A stretch of DNA of 64,000 nucleotides from the NCBI GenBank assembly GCA_037975125.1, contig CM075850.1, forward strand, positions 68,438,390 through 68,502,389. Reading direction: 5' to 3'. The notes under the pieces were generated by a model. That model was not told the DNA's origin. It searched no databases and was given only the letters and a program-made list of their open reading frames with translations. The DNA is from Latrodectus hesperus. Its lineage: Eukaryota > Arthropoda > Arachnida > Araneae > Theridiidae. A program made the translations under genes and the position numbers. Shown here piece after piece: positions 1-12,765 of this stretch (its first letter is position 1; each line of letters opens with the position of its first letter).

Positions 1-2662
1 TTGAGAGCATTTATTTTCCTACGATAGGCCAAAGGCTCAATATATGTTTGTATCTGCATGACTGGAACAGGGGTAGAAAAAGAGCCACCAGTGATAATTC
101 TGAGGGCATTATTTTGAGAAATCTCAGCCCTATTTTAGGTTGATTCAGAGGCAGTAACGAGAGGCTCGTTACCATATTCAATAGCAGGTCTAATGTAAGA
201 TTTATAGGTAGTGAAGAGTAGATCTTGAGTCCCCTCCAATTTAACACCAGTCAGCTTTTTAAGTATTTTATTTTTCGTGCTTCCATTACCCAGCACTATA
301 TCGACCTGTCTACTCCTTAGCCGGGAGTCCAAAACAATTCCCAAATAAGTAGCCTCCTCAGTTCTCAGGAGTTGTTGATTATCATATAAAAGTTTAATCA
401 TTTTAGGTTTGGTATTTAATGTAAAAACCTTAAAAGTTGTCTTATTTATGTTAACAATCATTTCATTCTTTTTTTTTTACCAAATCAAGAGTTTTTCCAG
501 AGCAGTATTAAGTGAATCTTCGATATCTTGGCTATCTCGGTCACTTGTCCATAAAACAAGGTCGTCCGCAAAGAGAAGGGCCTGCATCCCAGTCTGAGAA
601 TTCATAATTTGATCAACAATATCAGTGATCATGATTTTATAAAAAGAACAGAACTCAGAACCGAACCCTGGGGAAGCCCTTGTCTAATCTGTTTAAAGCC
701 GGAAACGGCTGGACCATGCATGAATCTGATAAAACGCTGATCCAAAACAGATTTAATCCAGTAATTATCAAAAAATTAATTGACATTACCACAAATACCA
801 ATATCAATTAATTTTTTGAGAGGCCCCCTCCTCCACACTTTATCAAAAACTGTCTGGAAGTCTACAAACACTTCTGCAGTACTCTTTCTTTGATGAAAAC
901 CATCTTTCATCTCCTTGGTGAGTCTGGCAATATGTTCGATAGTGTTCTTATGCTTCCTAAAATCAGACTGCCTGTCAATGAAATAGCTATATTTCTCTAG
1001 ATAGTGATTAAGACGATTTGTGATAAGGCGCTCAGTTAGTTTTCACATAACACTGGTAAGTGAAATAGGACGGAAGCTATGTAAAACACCTAGATCTTTT
1101 CCAGTTTTAAGAATAAGCAAAATTTCTCCTTTGCGTCACCCACTGAGAATTCCAGTCGTCCAAGTAAGATAAATAAGTCTGAGTAATACCTTCATGGATT
1201 TATTTCCAAGGTGAACAAGGAACTGTGGCAGAATAACATCTGGCCCAGCACTTTTCCTCTGCGGCAATTGCTATTTAAGTTCAGAATCCGAAAAAGGTGA
1301 GTTAAAGATTTCATTAAATTCAAGGTTAAGGCAAGTCTAAGAACATTTAAGAAGATCATTTGTGATTTTAACAGTAGGATAATTATTTACTCAGACATAG
1401 TGTGCATTAAAGGTATCAGCTATATCCATTTCAAAAGTTAACAACTTGTTTGCAACCTTAATGGACTTCATTTCTTTTTTCCTTTTGATTACTGAGCCTT
1501 GACAAGAAATGGTGAGCTCTCAGAGCATCTTTACGAAAATCAAGGCCCTCCACAGAGTCTTTAAAGATCATGCGCTTAGCTGTTTTCGTTGCTGTACGCA
1601 AAATAGCCTGATGCTTAAGAAGCTCAATACAACCCTTCATCAGGCTAGTAGAGTCAGCCCTAACTCTAGCTTTGTCTCTATTTTCTTTAGGAAGCTCTAA
1701 TTCTTCGTTCCAAAAAGGGGGATAATTTTTACTTTCGCTTCTTGGTATACACTCCACTGCACAGGCCAGAATGATACTAGAAAAATTTCCAATGGCCCTA
1801 TCAACACCTCTTGACACAAAGAGAGGTCTTTCATTAAGTAATCGGTCAACATTTAATACCTGGTGCAATTTACTTTTTTAAGATTCCAGCACAGAAAACG
1901 AAGCTCACTGTACCTCCCAGGACCAGAGTTTATCTCTACAAGAAGTAATTTATGTCCTGCGCCACCTGATGCAGGAAGAAGGGAATGAGTAATAAAATTC
2001 AACAAGTAAGGATGAACCAAAAGTAAGTCTGGATGAGAAGTAGCATCCCCAAAAGACAGGAAGGTAGGGTCACCATTTTGATTATCAACAAACTCAACAG
2101 GGGCAGAGCCAATAAACTGCTCAATAATATTTCCAGCTGCAATTTTAGAGCTATAACTTCATCTCTGGGAGTGAAAGTTAAAATCCCCAAAAATTAAAAA
2201 GTGACGATTCAAATTATTTAGCAAACAATCTAAATTTGGACAGTTATTAGGTGGATTATATAGGAAAAGCACCCGGTAATGGTGACCTCCTCTCCAATCA
2301 TTAATCTCAACAACTACAATTTGTCAAAATATATCACTGAGTGTCATATTTGCAGTAAAAGTATTCTTGATGTAGACAATAACACCAGAGGCAACCTGAC
2401 AAGCACGTTTCAAGCAAAAGGTCTGGTATCCATTTATTCGGTAAAAATCCAAATCATCGGTAGAAGCATATCTCTCAACAATGACAAAAAGTCAATATTA
2501 GAAGTAAAAACAATATATTTTAGTTCAGTGAACTTGTCAGAAGCAGACCAACCAGCATTCCAAAAAAGCACTTTGACAATAGTTATAGCTGAGCCTTTAA
2601 AAAGGCTGTTGTAAAAAAGCAGCAAAATGAGTCTGTCGCCGAAAATTATAAATGGCTGCACA
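1..2662 (-). mobile_element. Decayed non-LTR retrotransposon, endonuclease and reverse transcriptase, cut by window edge
   Basis: Read on the minus strand, several short frames line up as one ORF2 polyprotein. The AP-endonuclease start is near 2570 (VLFWNAGW), with a GDFNFHS endonuclease motif near 2190. The endonuclease-to-RT linker lies in 1458-1868. RT palm sequence lies around 830-1090 (VFVDFQTVFDKVW), the FADD catalytic motif at 557-580 (Asp-Asp codons 561-566), and the RT thumb in 135-461 (YLGIVLDSR). Frameshifts and stops break every domain, so no full protein can be made. The 3' end, and any RNase H, lies beyond base 1. The domain order and FADD motif fit the Jockey/I group of LINEs. 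It is a different family from the non-LTR copies at 39.7-52.8 kb. Confidence 0.85.
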
Positions 2663-2719
2663 GGGCGACAAACGTCAGTCGTTCAGCGAAAACAGGGGGA
2701 ACCACAAGTAGGCGACTGA

Positions 2720-4455
2720 TACCACCCTCTGGTTAAAGAAATAAAGAGTTTCATTTATATTTGATTCCTTCATATTTGATCTCAAATGGATTTATTATTA
2801 ATTGTAGTAGGTAAAAACTATTGAAAAATAAGCAAACTTTGCATAAACCTGTAGCATATAATATATTATGGCATAAAATTAAGCTATTTATTGTATTAGA
2901 ATGAAAATCTTCTTTAACCAATGAGCGTGCTGGATTTATGCAAAAAACTGATCATCACAAAGAGATAACTTAAAATCTTACTTTATCTCTTGAGAGGTTT
3001 CATAAAATACGCGAGTTTTTCATCAGAAAATAGCAAAATATAGCGATAAAATCCACGAGAATTTTTTTCTATCTACATGCTTTGAAAAAATAGCAAAAGT
3101 TTTGAACAAACTCAAAATGCCATAGTTTATTCTTAAGCAATAACGTATTTGAGATTATTTCATTCACGCTATGAATTGAAATATTATTGCAGAATTTTTT
3201 TTAAAATTTGCACTCTTCCTTTTTGAACGAAGTATCATAAGCAGAACTTGACACCAAGAGAAAAAGTAGAAACGAAGTGATTAAATTGATTAAAAAATCC
3301 ATAAATTCTTCACTAGATGTTTTTGGCGAACGCTTTTTTTAAAATAAAAGGTACTCTTATTACCATATGAAAATCCAAAATACCTGGGTATATTTTACCT
3401 GAATATTTGATGACTTGAATTATGCTCCCGCACACTAATCTGAAAAATTAATAATTTAGAAACCCTGAAAAAATTTTTCATGAATATGTCGCTTAATATT
3501 AATCTATCTTTTCTATACTCATTTTTGCATAAATTATTTTCTATACTATACTATATATTAGATTTCTATGATACTCTGCTTGCTGAAGTTAAGGATGTAA
3601 GTCTAAAATCACTTCTTACACCGTGTTCAGAAAATTATATCAATCTATTTGCATTATAGGCTGCTATTGAGAAGAATTTACTTTTTTCAGTATAATTCAA
3701 AATGTTTTTGCTTTCATTCCATATAAAACGTAAGAAATTGTATCAAGTGTTTATCATCTTCAATTTCGATATTCAGGAATTAAATGGAATACACAAAAAC
3801 ATGTGTATAGAAGCCTATTAAAATTTTTGAAGCAATGATAAAAACGACGAAATATGTTGTTAACGTGACACATATTATAAATCCTAAGGAAATTATAAAT
3901 ACTAAATAAGGAATAAAGCAACAAGAATTTTGCTTTAACTGAACAGCGCTGATATAAATTTGAATAGTAATGTATTCTCTAATAAGATTCAAAAAATTAA
4001 ATAAAACCTCCTAAGAGAGAGAGTAAGTGAGAGAGAATATGATTTTTCTCTTGTTGGAATAACAAAATTACATCTCTTATTAGACATATAAGTTCGGTAA
4101 ATATTTGATGATTATGAAGAAAAGAAAAATTACGATATTAATTGTAAAAAGATTTATGACACTAAATCTTATTAGGGTTACTGAAGAGTGAAAAAACACT
4201 AACCTTATGGAAAAAATAAAATGACATTATGTATCTACCTTAAGCTTATCTTTTTAGAAATGAAAAGTTCGAGATAGATGTATTTTATGCAAAATTCTTA
4301 AGAATTTATATATTAAAATTAAATTATATAGAAAAAAAAGAAATTTATGTTCCAATAATAAAAACACTTAAGAAGCACTTAGTATTCTTGTTATTCTATT
4401 TATATCAGCTTGTTATTCTATTGATATTCAATAGAATAACAAGCTTCTAAAAATA
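2720..4455. other. AT-rich intergenic stretch, no gene seen
   Basis: Very AT-rich DNA with short spurious frames only. No splice-consistent exon, RNA gene or transposon terminus was recognised. A palindromic-looking run around 4400-4440 (repeated ATAGAATAACAAGC-type words) abuts the Tc1 element. Confidence 0.5.
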
Positions 4456-4457
4456 TA

Positions 4458-5597
4458 CACTACTGGCCACTGTAAATGCACCACCCTGAAGGAAGCATGC
4501 AAATAGCATGCAATTTACAACATTAGCGGAGGTGAAGTATGTAAATGTTTAAACTTTCAGCGCAGATGCAAATCATGCGCACCTATGGTGCCACTTCAAA
4601 GCGCATTTAAGGCTTGGAGATTTCGACGATTTCAAGTTCGGCAATTGTGTTTTCTTGTGGTTTTTCAAAAAAAAAACTATCAATTATGCCTTGTTGAAAA
4701 CAGAAGTGATTTTTTGATTCAAATATCCAAGTTCGTCAGAAGATGGATAGTGGCCTACCGAGATTGCGAATTATCTTTCAGGGAAATCAGTAGTCGTGTT
4801 AGATGAAACCTAACAACTGTGATGCGGATATGTGATCGTTGGATGCAAAAGGGTTCGATGTACCAACGTGTTCCATCGCATACACCTCAGGGCACCACTT
4901 CACATGACACTTCTGTCTGCAAAGCCACGATGGTAGCATTCGAGTCTGGAGACACCGTGGAGAGAGGATGCTGAACAGCTGCGTTATGCACCGCCACACT
5001 ATTCCTGCACCGGGTATTATGGTATGGGGTGGTATTGGATATCACTCTCGAACTCCTCTAATACGCATTGCAGGTACTTTAAACAGCCAACACCACATAT
5101 CCGAGGTGTTGCACCTAGTTGTTCTTCCTTATCTGCAGGGCTTGCCAACAGCCATATTTCAACAGGATAATGTATGACCACACGTGGCATGCATTGTCAA
5201 GGGTTCTTCGTCAATCGCTAGATTGAATGGCTTCCCTGCCCGACTTGCTTTCCGGATCTTTCACCGATAGAAAACATGTGGTCCATGGTTTCTCAACGAT
5301 TAACCCAGAATACATCCCTAGCTGCCTCACCAGATCAACTTTGGCAACGTGTTTAAACTGCTTTTGCTGCTGTACTCCAAGAAGACAGCCAATTCTTTGA
5401 ATCAATGCCGAGACATGTAGCAAAGGTGATCTCTAACAATGGTGGCTACTCTTGCTACTGATTTTTGGCAAGAACCACACTTCACAGAAGTCTATAAATT
5501 TAATCAGTTGATACTTGGTCAACATGTTATCTACAAAATAAATTTTGTTGTAATATCTCTTGTCTTTCTTTAGTTGCAATTTGGATGGCCAGCAGTG
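4458..5597 (+). mobile_element. Tc1-family DNA transposon, internally deleted copy
   Basis: The element is bounded by TA dinucleotides (4456-4457 and 5598-5599) and by inverted ends sharing CACT(A/G)CTGGCCA. The plus strand carries broken Tc1 transposase. The block around 4968-5177 contains the GIMVWGGIGYHSRTPL segment and an FQQDNV motif that would precede the second catalytic Asp region; further pieces match the C-terminal third but are interrupted by stops and shifts. The copy at 35631-37016 belongs to the same family and is about 250 bp longer, so this copy has lost internal sequence between the helix-turn-helix region and the catalytic core. It cannot encode an active enzyme. Confidence 0.85.
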
Positions 5598-5599
5598 TA

Positions 5600-6670
5600 T
5601 AAAAAAAATAATTGAAGCCTTCTTTTTTTGTAAACATATTCACTTTTTAGAGTATCAAAAATGATACCTAAATAAGTGTCTTCATCAAAATTGATTCTAG
5701 ATAACTCAAGAATAGCTATCAATAACATATTTCAATATTATTTAGCGGTAAAACTGTTCTGTGCAAATACTTATTGCATCCACCTGGTTCGAATGTGACT
5801 CTTCTTTATAAAGTTAAACTTTTTCTTCTTCTCCATTAAAAAACTTTCCACTTGAAGCATTTCAAGCAATTAATGATGAATGAAGCTATTCTTTAGCTGT
5901 CACTCAGATTTCCATAAGTTTTACTGGGTAAAACCATTTCATTTTTATGTGCAAACTCTTGTTTCATTTCATAATCCTAATAGATCATTTATTAAAATGA
6001 CTATATAGACAAACAGAATTGTGCAATTTCTATGAAATATATAAAAAAGTTGGGAAAATAATGTATTATTAATACCATATATAGCAAATAATATATAAAT
6101 TAACGTGGTACATTACAAAATAGGTTAGTAGGTGCAGAGTAATTTTGCATTATTAAAGCTGCCAATAAATCAAATCTTATTTTACATTTCATTCTTGTAA
6201 CTTGTGTTTTATTTACCTCCCAATATGTTTTTGCATTTTTAGTAATATTTCCCTACTTTAGTTTCTTTATCAATATCAGGAAAATGTATGCTTATTTCTT
6301 CTGATTCTTTACAATTGCTTTTAACTACCCCAATTTTCAGCCTGCCTTACTCTCATCCATTATTGTTTCAATTCTACAACATTTTTTTCCTTTAGTACAA
6401 ATATGTATTGATCGATGTTCATATTAAATTTTTACAAAAATGAAACCCTTCTGACTAGCAATAATTTGACTATGATTTGTATCAAGAAACTATAACAATA
6501 AAAAATATGCAATAGGGAATTATGATGTCTATAAGTAATATAAATATTTTTAGATTCGGTATAGTAATTATTTTAAGTAAATTATATATTCTCCTATTCA
6601 ATTATAAATTATGACGTCTACGAGTGTAGTATGCTATTGGGAAATAGGGCATGAAAACCTAACTACGATC
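5600..6670. other. AT-rich intergenic stretch
   Basis: No supported coding or RNA gene. A weak tRNA B-box-like word (GGTTCGAATG, near 5787) stands alone without a convincing A box. Confidence 0.45.
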
Positions 6671-6672
6671 CA

Positions 6673-7111
6673 GACTCATCCTTTTAACCCGCGAGATTAA
6701 CTAGCATTGCTTAGAACAATATAATTAGAGTATTGTGAGAACAATGTGAAACAGATATATAATGTAGACATTAAAAAAATAGCACATGCATAAAAAATTT
6801 GGGTTTCATCATCTCTATAAAATAAAAGAGCCTGTTTGAATACTTAACACTTGACATCTTTTTTGTCTTCACTAATGTGCAGTAGCACGTTGTGAAGTAA
6901 GACATGAATAATTAACAACGAGTAAGACTCATCATTCTGACGAAGTAAACATACACTGCCCAAAACAATATAATTCGAGGATTGTTGTGAGTTTAGTGTA
7001 AAACAGATAAATTACAGGCGCGCGGTTAAAAAATTTAAAAGTGTGTGATTCATATCATCTCTATAAATTGAAAGATCCTGTTTGAATATTTATCACTGAA
7101 CATCTTTCTTG
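6673..7111 (+). repeat. Two-unit tandem repeat, about 250 bp, each unit with a TATA box
   Basis: Two diverged copies start with GACTCATC at 6673 and 6926. They share the word AACAATATAATT, a CATCTCTATAAA box (TATAAAA at 6816-6822 and TATAAAT at 7062-7068), then CCTGTTTGAATA and CATCTTT at similar spacing. The offset between copies is 246-253 bp. The TATA box followed about 25-30 bp later by a CACT word has the look of a duplicated core promoter. No downstream protein frame was found, so the promoter reading is inference. Confidence 0.6.
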
Positions 7112-10100
7112 TTAATACTCTATCTACATCACTACAGTTATAAAAATAAGAAATAATCCACCCTTGTTTAAAATTTTGTTGAGAAGACCCAATGTATTAT
7201 AATTCCTTATGTATTATAATTCCTAACTATAAAGATTTGTTTTTATAAGGGACTATATATAATATGATAATATTCATCTTACTTCAAACTCATATTTTTA
7301 TCGTCATATACTTTAGAATAATTAATTGTATTGCCATTTTTTGTGTGGATGTAAGACTAAATATGCAATCAATTGGTGTTCTGATACTTGCTGTTACTTC
7401 AAAACCCCAGAAAAGTGCAGGTACCGGTTTATTTAGCTCTGGTGAACAAAAAGGGACTTAACACAATCGTTTGTGAAACTAATTCGTGAACCAAAAATTC
7501 AAGCATGAAACTTTGTGAAAAATTAAAACAGATAAAATAAAAATATAATAAATGTGAGCTGAGTTCATTACATTCATAAATTACGTTTCACTTTTAGAGT
7601 CCAAAATCAAGAAAAAGTGCTTTTCTAAAAAAATTTTCATTTTGGTTTTTGATGTATGAGTCCTTAAAGAAGGTAAATTTTTGATGATTTCAAGTAAACA
7701 TGATACAACAGCTCAATTACACATAAATACAATGTGTGAGATAGAAAGAATATGATTAACTGAATTTTGTATTACGTTTTAATATCATAATTTCAAACAC
7801 CTAAAAAATAAATAAAATATGATCATTGAGAATTAAAATATAATGAGAATTTTCTCTTTTCCAGAGAATGAATTTTCCTTTTTAACCTGTAAATAATACA
7901 TTTTCAATTTATTTGAAGGTTTATATCGAAGTTAGTTTTTAGTTTATCAATGAATCTGAATTACCCTTTTTTTCAATAATTTCAAATATATTTCCAAATA
8001 TATTTGAGAATTTTATTACCTCCAAATATATTTTGAAATATATTTTAAAAATGCATATAGCCATGTAAAATGTTAGAAATTAATAACTATAAACTAAGAG
8101 CCCTAAGAGAAAAAGCATTTCTTTCCTCGAAATAAATGTCAATGCAAATAAAAAATCTTCGACTTAGAAATTAATACCGAAAACGCTCTGAAATTATACT
8201 TATATTATCAGAAAAAAACAACTATCACTTTGGAATTTATTTCTCCAAAATTCATACAAAACGTTATTAATCTAGTAAGAATTTTTCAATCCAGGTGGCT
8301 TACACAAGTATTTAGAACTAAAACTCTTCAATAATAAAATAAAGCAAAGAAAATGCTTGCTTGATAATAAATCTGATGAGAAAATATGAACTGACACAGC
8401 AATCAAGCTCATTTCTTATTTTAGATTACTAATTTTAAAAAATATTGTAAATTCTCATTTCTAGTAAATTATAAATTCCATTGAATATTGATTATTTATT
8501 AACTATTTTAACTTTAATCAGTAAATGGAAAAAATTTATCAGTTAATATATTTCAAAAAAGGGTACTTTAAGAAATCTAAAAAAGATTCAGAAAATTAAA
8601 ATTACTTTGAGAACAGAGAGTATTTAATACGCCTAAGCTGAATAATTTAAATTATAGGTAAACTTCATTATAAGCCATTGAAACAAAATCAAATTAAATT
8701 ACTAAAATAGAATAAACAACTCATTGAAAGATGTTTCTTTTGAATTTAATTACTATTATAGTCACCAGGGCAGTGTGTTTATTAATTTTCCTCTCATTAG
8801 AGTAACATAGCAGTCTTTGAAAGGTCACATTCCAAAATGTGGCAGAATAAAATGCATAATTTTGAAATGAAGTGACGTCATATGAATCGTTACTGGTGTT
8901 AACAAACCTTGATACCAATAAAGAAACACGATAAATCAGTTCATATATGTTCTATTGATACGACGGCTTTTGTCTTATAAAACAATACCTAAGTTATACC
9001 TAAAATCATCGAAGTTATCAGTTTTTCCTGGTATTCAGTTTTCTGTCTGTCTTTTGTAAATAGATTTCGACTAATCCTGTTCTAAATTACATTTGATCAA
9101 TTTTCTAAGGAAACACAAAAATTTAAAACTATATTTAAGAGTGATCGAATTATTGATGACAAAATGGAGAAGATTGTATTATTTATCATTTTTACCATGT
9201 TACCAAATAAACGGCAACAATATTTTTACTTATGCACATGAACATCTTCATATGTGGAACAAAATTTTGATGTTTGGAATTCCGACTTTAGAGCAATCAA
9301 ACCAAGTCTATACTTCCTTGGGGAACATTTCATATTATTTATATAGTGTTTCAAAAAATGTCTTAGAAAATGTTTTTTTTTAATTACAATAGTGTTTCTA
9401 AATAGATATCTCAAAAAATAAAAATCATCCAGATAATTTTCTTTAAAATAGATAATTCATACCTTATCATAATTTAAATTTTGTATTTTTTGCTTTTTAT
9501 ATCTTTTAAAGTTTCATTTCCTCCTGAATTGAACATCAGTATCCCTCGTGAAGCAATCTGGAAACAATACAATTGAATTTATGTCGCATACCTAACAAAA
9601 TTTTGTCTTTATGAAGCTTATCTTAAGTTGAAAATTCAACACTTTGAAATTCTTTTTTTATTATTAAAAAGTTTTTCTTTTTATATAATATCATATTCAT
9701 GTATCTTTTAATTGTTACATATACATTGTTTACTTACCTCATGACAAAGTATTTCTTTATTTTTTAACTCTTTCTAAACCGAATTCGATAACAATTTGTC
9801 AAAGTGATTTTTGGCTTTCAACTATTTTTATTCTTCCTCTCAATTTATATAAACAAATTAGACCTTAAACTTATAGTATCAGAAATTTTATTAATAATAA
9901 AATAGAAAATAAAATAATTTAAATTCCAAATTCCTACAATTTTCGATGAACGCATTGTTACTTGTCAGAACTACATAAAAACAAACTTAAAATCTAGTCT
10001 GTAACAGTTTCAAACGTTTTCCTGTTTACAATAAAATCCTGTCTTAGTTATTTATCTTAATGTTCTCTTCTATTTTATAAAGTCAAATTTGTAACATGTT

Positions 10101-11742
10101 CAAAAGCTTTTACGAAACTAATAGTTATTACGATAATTATTCTTCTTGCGTGTCTAGCAATTTATTTTAAGTGTTTTTAAATTAAATATATGCTACATGA
10201 GATCCTCAAGAGAGAAGATATGTGAGCTGTAATTTGTTTAAGTTATACCATAACTTGACATCAATCAGGTAACACTTATATGAATACTTTTGTTGCAATG
10301 ATTAATAAAAATAAATGTGTCACTCACATTGAAAATATTTCTAAATGCACAGCAAATAGAAATAAATGCATTTCAAAACGGAATACGTTTATTATCTTGA
10401 AAATCCAGAAGATATTTTTAACATTTTCTTTCAATTTCTTAAAAAATTGGCCAAAGTTAGTAGCTAAAGTTTATTTAAGCAAAATTAAAAAAATTTATTG
10501 TAAATTCCTCTGGAGTTGCGAAAATATTCGCTATATTTATTTTTTTATCTTATGGAAATGCACTCGATATGAGAATAGCCAAAATATCCATTAATAAGAT
10601 ATACAAAGAGAAATTATAGCAACATAAAAGTATATAGCTTAAAATTTTAGACTAAAGAAATCCGATTTATCTGAACTGAGTGTGTTATGAATCCGAATTA
10701 AGGGAAATTAAAAATTCAGATTAGATTATGTGCCATGAAGATAGTTTTTTTTAATTTTTATTAGGTAGCACAAAAATTAAACGTTCGTTTTAATCATTAA
10801 AAACATTAACTGTCTTGCTTGCAATTAAAACATTTTATTACTTTTATGATGCAAAGATTTTTTATAATTCTTTATGTAAACACTCAAAAATACTATTATT
10901 ATTGAATTATAAATAATTTCATAAAAAAACTCACTCATTTTTTTCAATGTTTGAATTTTTATTTTTTTCTTGTTCCAGTAAATTTTTGTAGTCACAAATT
11001 ATTATATTTTTAGTTCTAACATCTTTGAAAATGCTATCAATTGTAAACTCTAAATATTGGCTTTATCTTTTAAACAAAATTTTAAATATAATAATGAAAT
11101 TCATTGCTCTGTAGAAATCTCCAGCTTATCAAGATATCAAAGCATTATGCTCTTCCAATTATCCCATTGTTTTCAAATTTTAAATTTTGACATCGAACCA
11201 GTGATAATCAAGTTATACTAAAATAATTAAGTGCATCCTTGAAAATTAATTTTTAAAAAATTTAAATTGTGTTCTAGTATTTTAAAACTAAAATATTCGA
11301 AGAAAATTACAGGCACTCAATAAAATACGATAGCTCCAAAATTAATGATTGAATTGTGAACTTCTTATCGTCCAACAATGAGTTATTGGATCATCACATT
11401 TAAATATATCGATACACATTTTCAAACATATCCAGACTGACATAATAGTGATGAACATGTATACTTCCTAATTGAATTATTTGGTTTATTATTGGCAATG
11501 TTGATATGGGTAAGCTTGTTCTGCTTTGGACCTTGCGCCATAAAACCCTTCCAACCAACCATTTGTAATCTTGAGATTCAAATGTTTTAATAACTTTGTT
11601 TTTCATTTAATTGATGAAAAAAAAGTTATTAAAACTAATCAACAAAAACATTGATTTTGATTTAGTTGATCAGTACGATGAAAAAAAAAGATATGAAGTG
11701 ACTAAAATGACTAACAAAAAACAAACAAAGCTTCTTTCTAGA
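7112..11742. other. Long AT-rich intergenic stretch
   Basis: Only low-complexity frames are present. Repeated AAATATATTT words occur around 7985-8050. The open frames of 96-104 codons at 9093-9383 and 10280-10594 have AT-driven composition (Lys, Asn, Ile, Phe) and no recognisable domain, so they are not called as genes. Confidence 0.5.
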
Positions 11743-12165
11743 CTGTTGTTGTTATCGTATCCTACTTGATCGATACAGAGATCGATCAAGTCTATGAATT
11801 CATGTGGTCATGATGAAAGGTGTGAGATGCAGCTTCAGGAGGTTAAAGACCGAGAGGGTTCAAGCGTTGAAGTCAGATTTTTGACTCAAGTCTGCAAAGT
11901 CTTTGAGCTAATCAGTGGATAGGCCTTCAAAATTTAGAAGCAGGAACTAAGCTGGTGATCCCCAGAATTGTGGCCTGCCACCCCCAGAAGTGTTATTTCA
12001 CTTGGAAAACATTGCGACGATAACATTTTTACACGTTCCAGCTGCCATTAACGAACGTGACGGATCTTCAGTTTAGTTGGAATTCATACTCAATCTTCCA
12101 ATAGAGGGAACGCCCTAATTAACCAGGCAACCATGGCCTCCGTCTGGATGGTTATGTTATTAAAT
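11743..12165 (-). mobile_element. Retroposon-like end with hairpin and (GTT)n tail, unclassified
   Basis: A block clearly richer in G and C than its flanks begins with (GTT)3 and a perfect 10-bp stem (11765-11774 paired with 11781-11790, 6-nt loop). Read on the minus strand this is a 3' end of the form hairpin then (CAA)n, a layout known from LINE/SINE tails that the element's reverse transcriptase recognises. The body, up to about 12165, has no recognisable coding. The far boundary is a composition change, not a defined end. A similar but shorter tail occurs at 63049-63108. Confidence 0.4.
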
Positions 12166-12757
12166 ACCACATAAGTTTTATGTCTCTTACTATCAAAATG
12201 ATGCCAAAATTATCGTTAACTCGCGTATGGTTCGTGGCTTCTAAATCTTGACAATTACTTTTAAAGTGGTATCAAAAGACTTACCCAAGGATTTCACCAC
12301 ATGAAGTCTGGAATATACTAGATGATAAATCGTACCTCAAATGTTTTTTTATTTGTTTGTTCACAACTTTTTACGTTGCACTTCTACTTAATTTTGCTTG
12401 CATGTAATTTCGTTTCATATCCATTCACGAATATTTGATTGCAAGACAATATATTTTTTCCTCAGAAACGAAACATCTTCCTCGATTCTCCGTAAAATGG
12501 ATTGCCAACATTTCTTATAAAATATTTAAATTGAAAAAAGAATAATGTACTGTCAAGTGTTTTGTTTAAATCGACGTATAAAGGTAAAAATCTTAATAGT
12601 TGTCTTTCCTTTGGCTTCTTTTACCGGCTTTCTCACAGGGTTTGGTTGTTTACTTTGGAATGTTTCTTCGTATTACTAAAATATAGTAACTTTTGTATTT
12701 TTAAGTTGCCTAGCATTTTATTATTCGTGAACATCTGATATGTGATCCAAAGGTATA
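12166..12757. other. Intergenic stretch before the hAT element
   Basis: AT-rich, no supported feature. Confidence 0.4.
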
Positions 12758-12765
12758 CCTTAAAA
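12758..12765. repeat. hAT target-site duplication, left copy
   Basis: CCTTAAAA, identical to 17840-17847, directly abuts the element terminus. Eight bases is the standard hAT duplication length. Confidence 0.9.

Noticed and set aside
5755..5810. Possible tRNA B box (GGTTCGAATG)
   Set aside because: No A box at the right distance and no foldable arms.
9093..10594. Open frames of 96 and 104 codons
   Set aside because: Composition is that of AT-rich noise (Lys, Asn, Ile, Phe), there is no domain, no splice context and no signal peptide of note.
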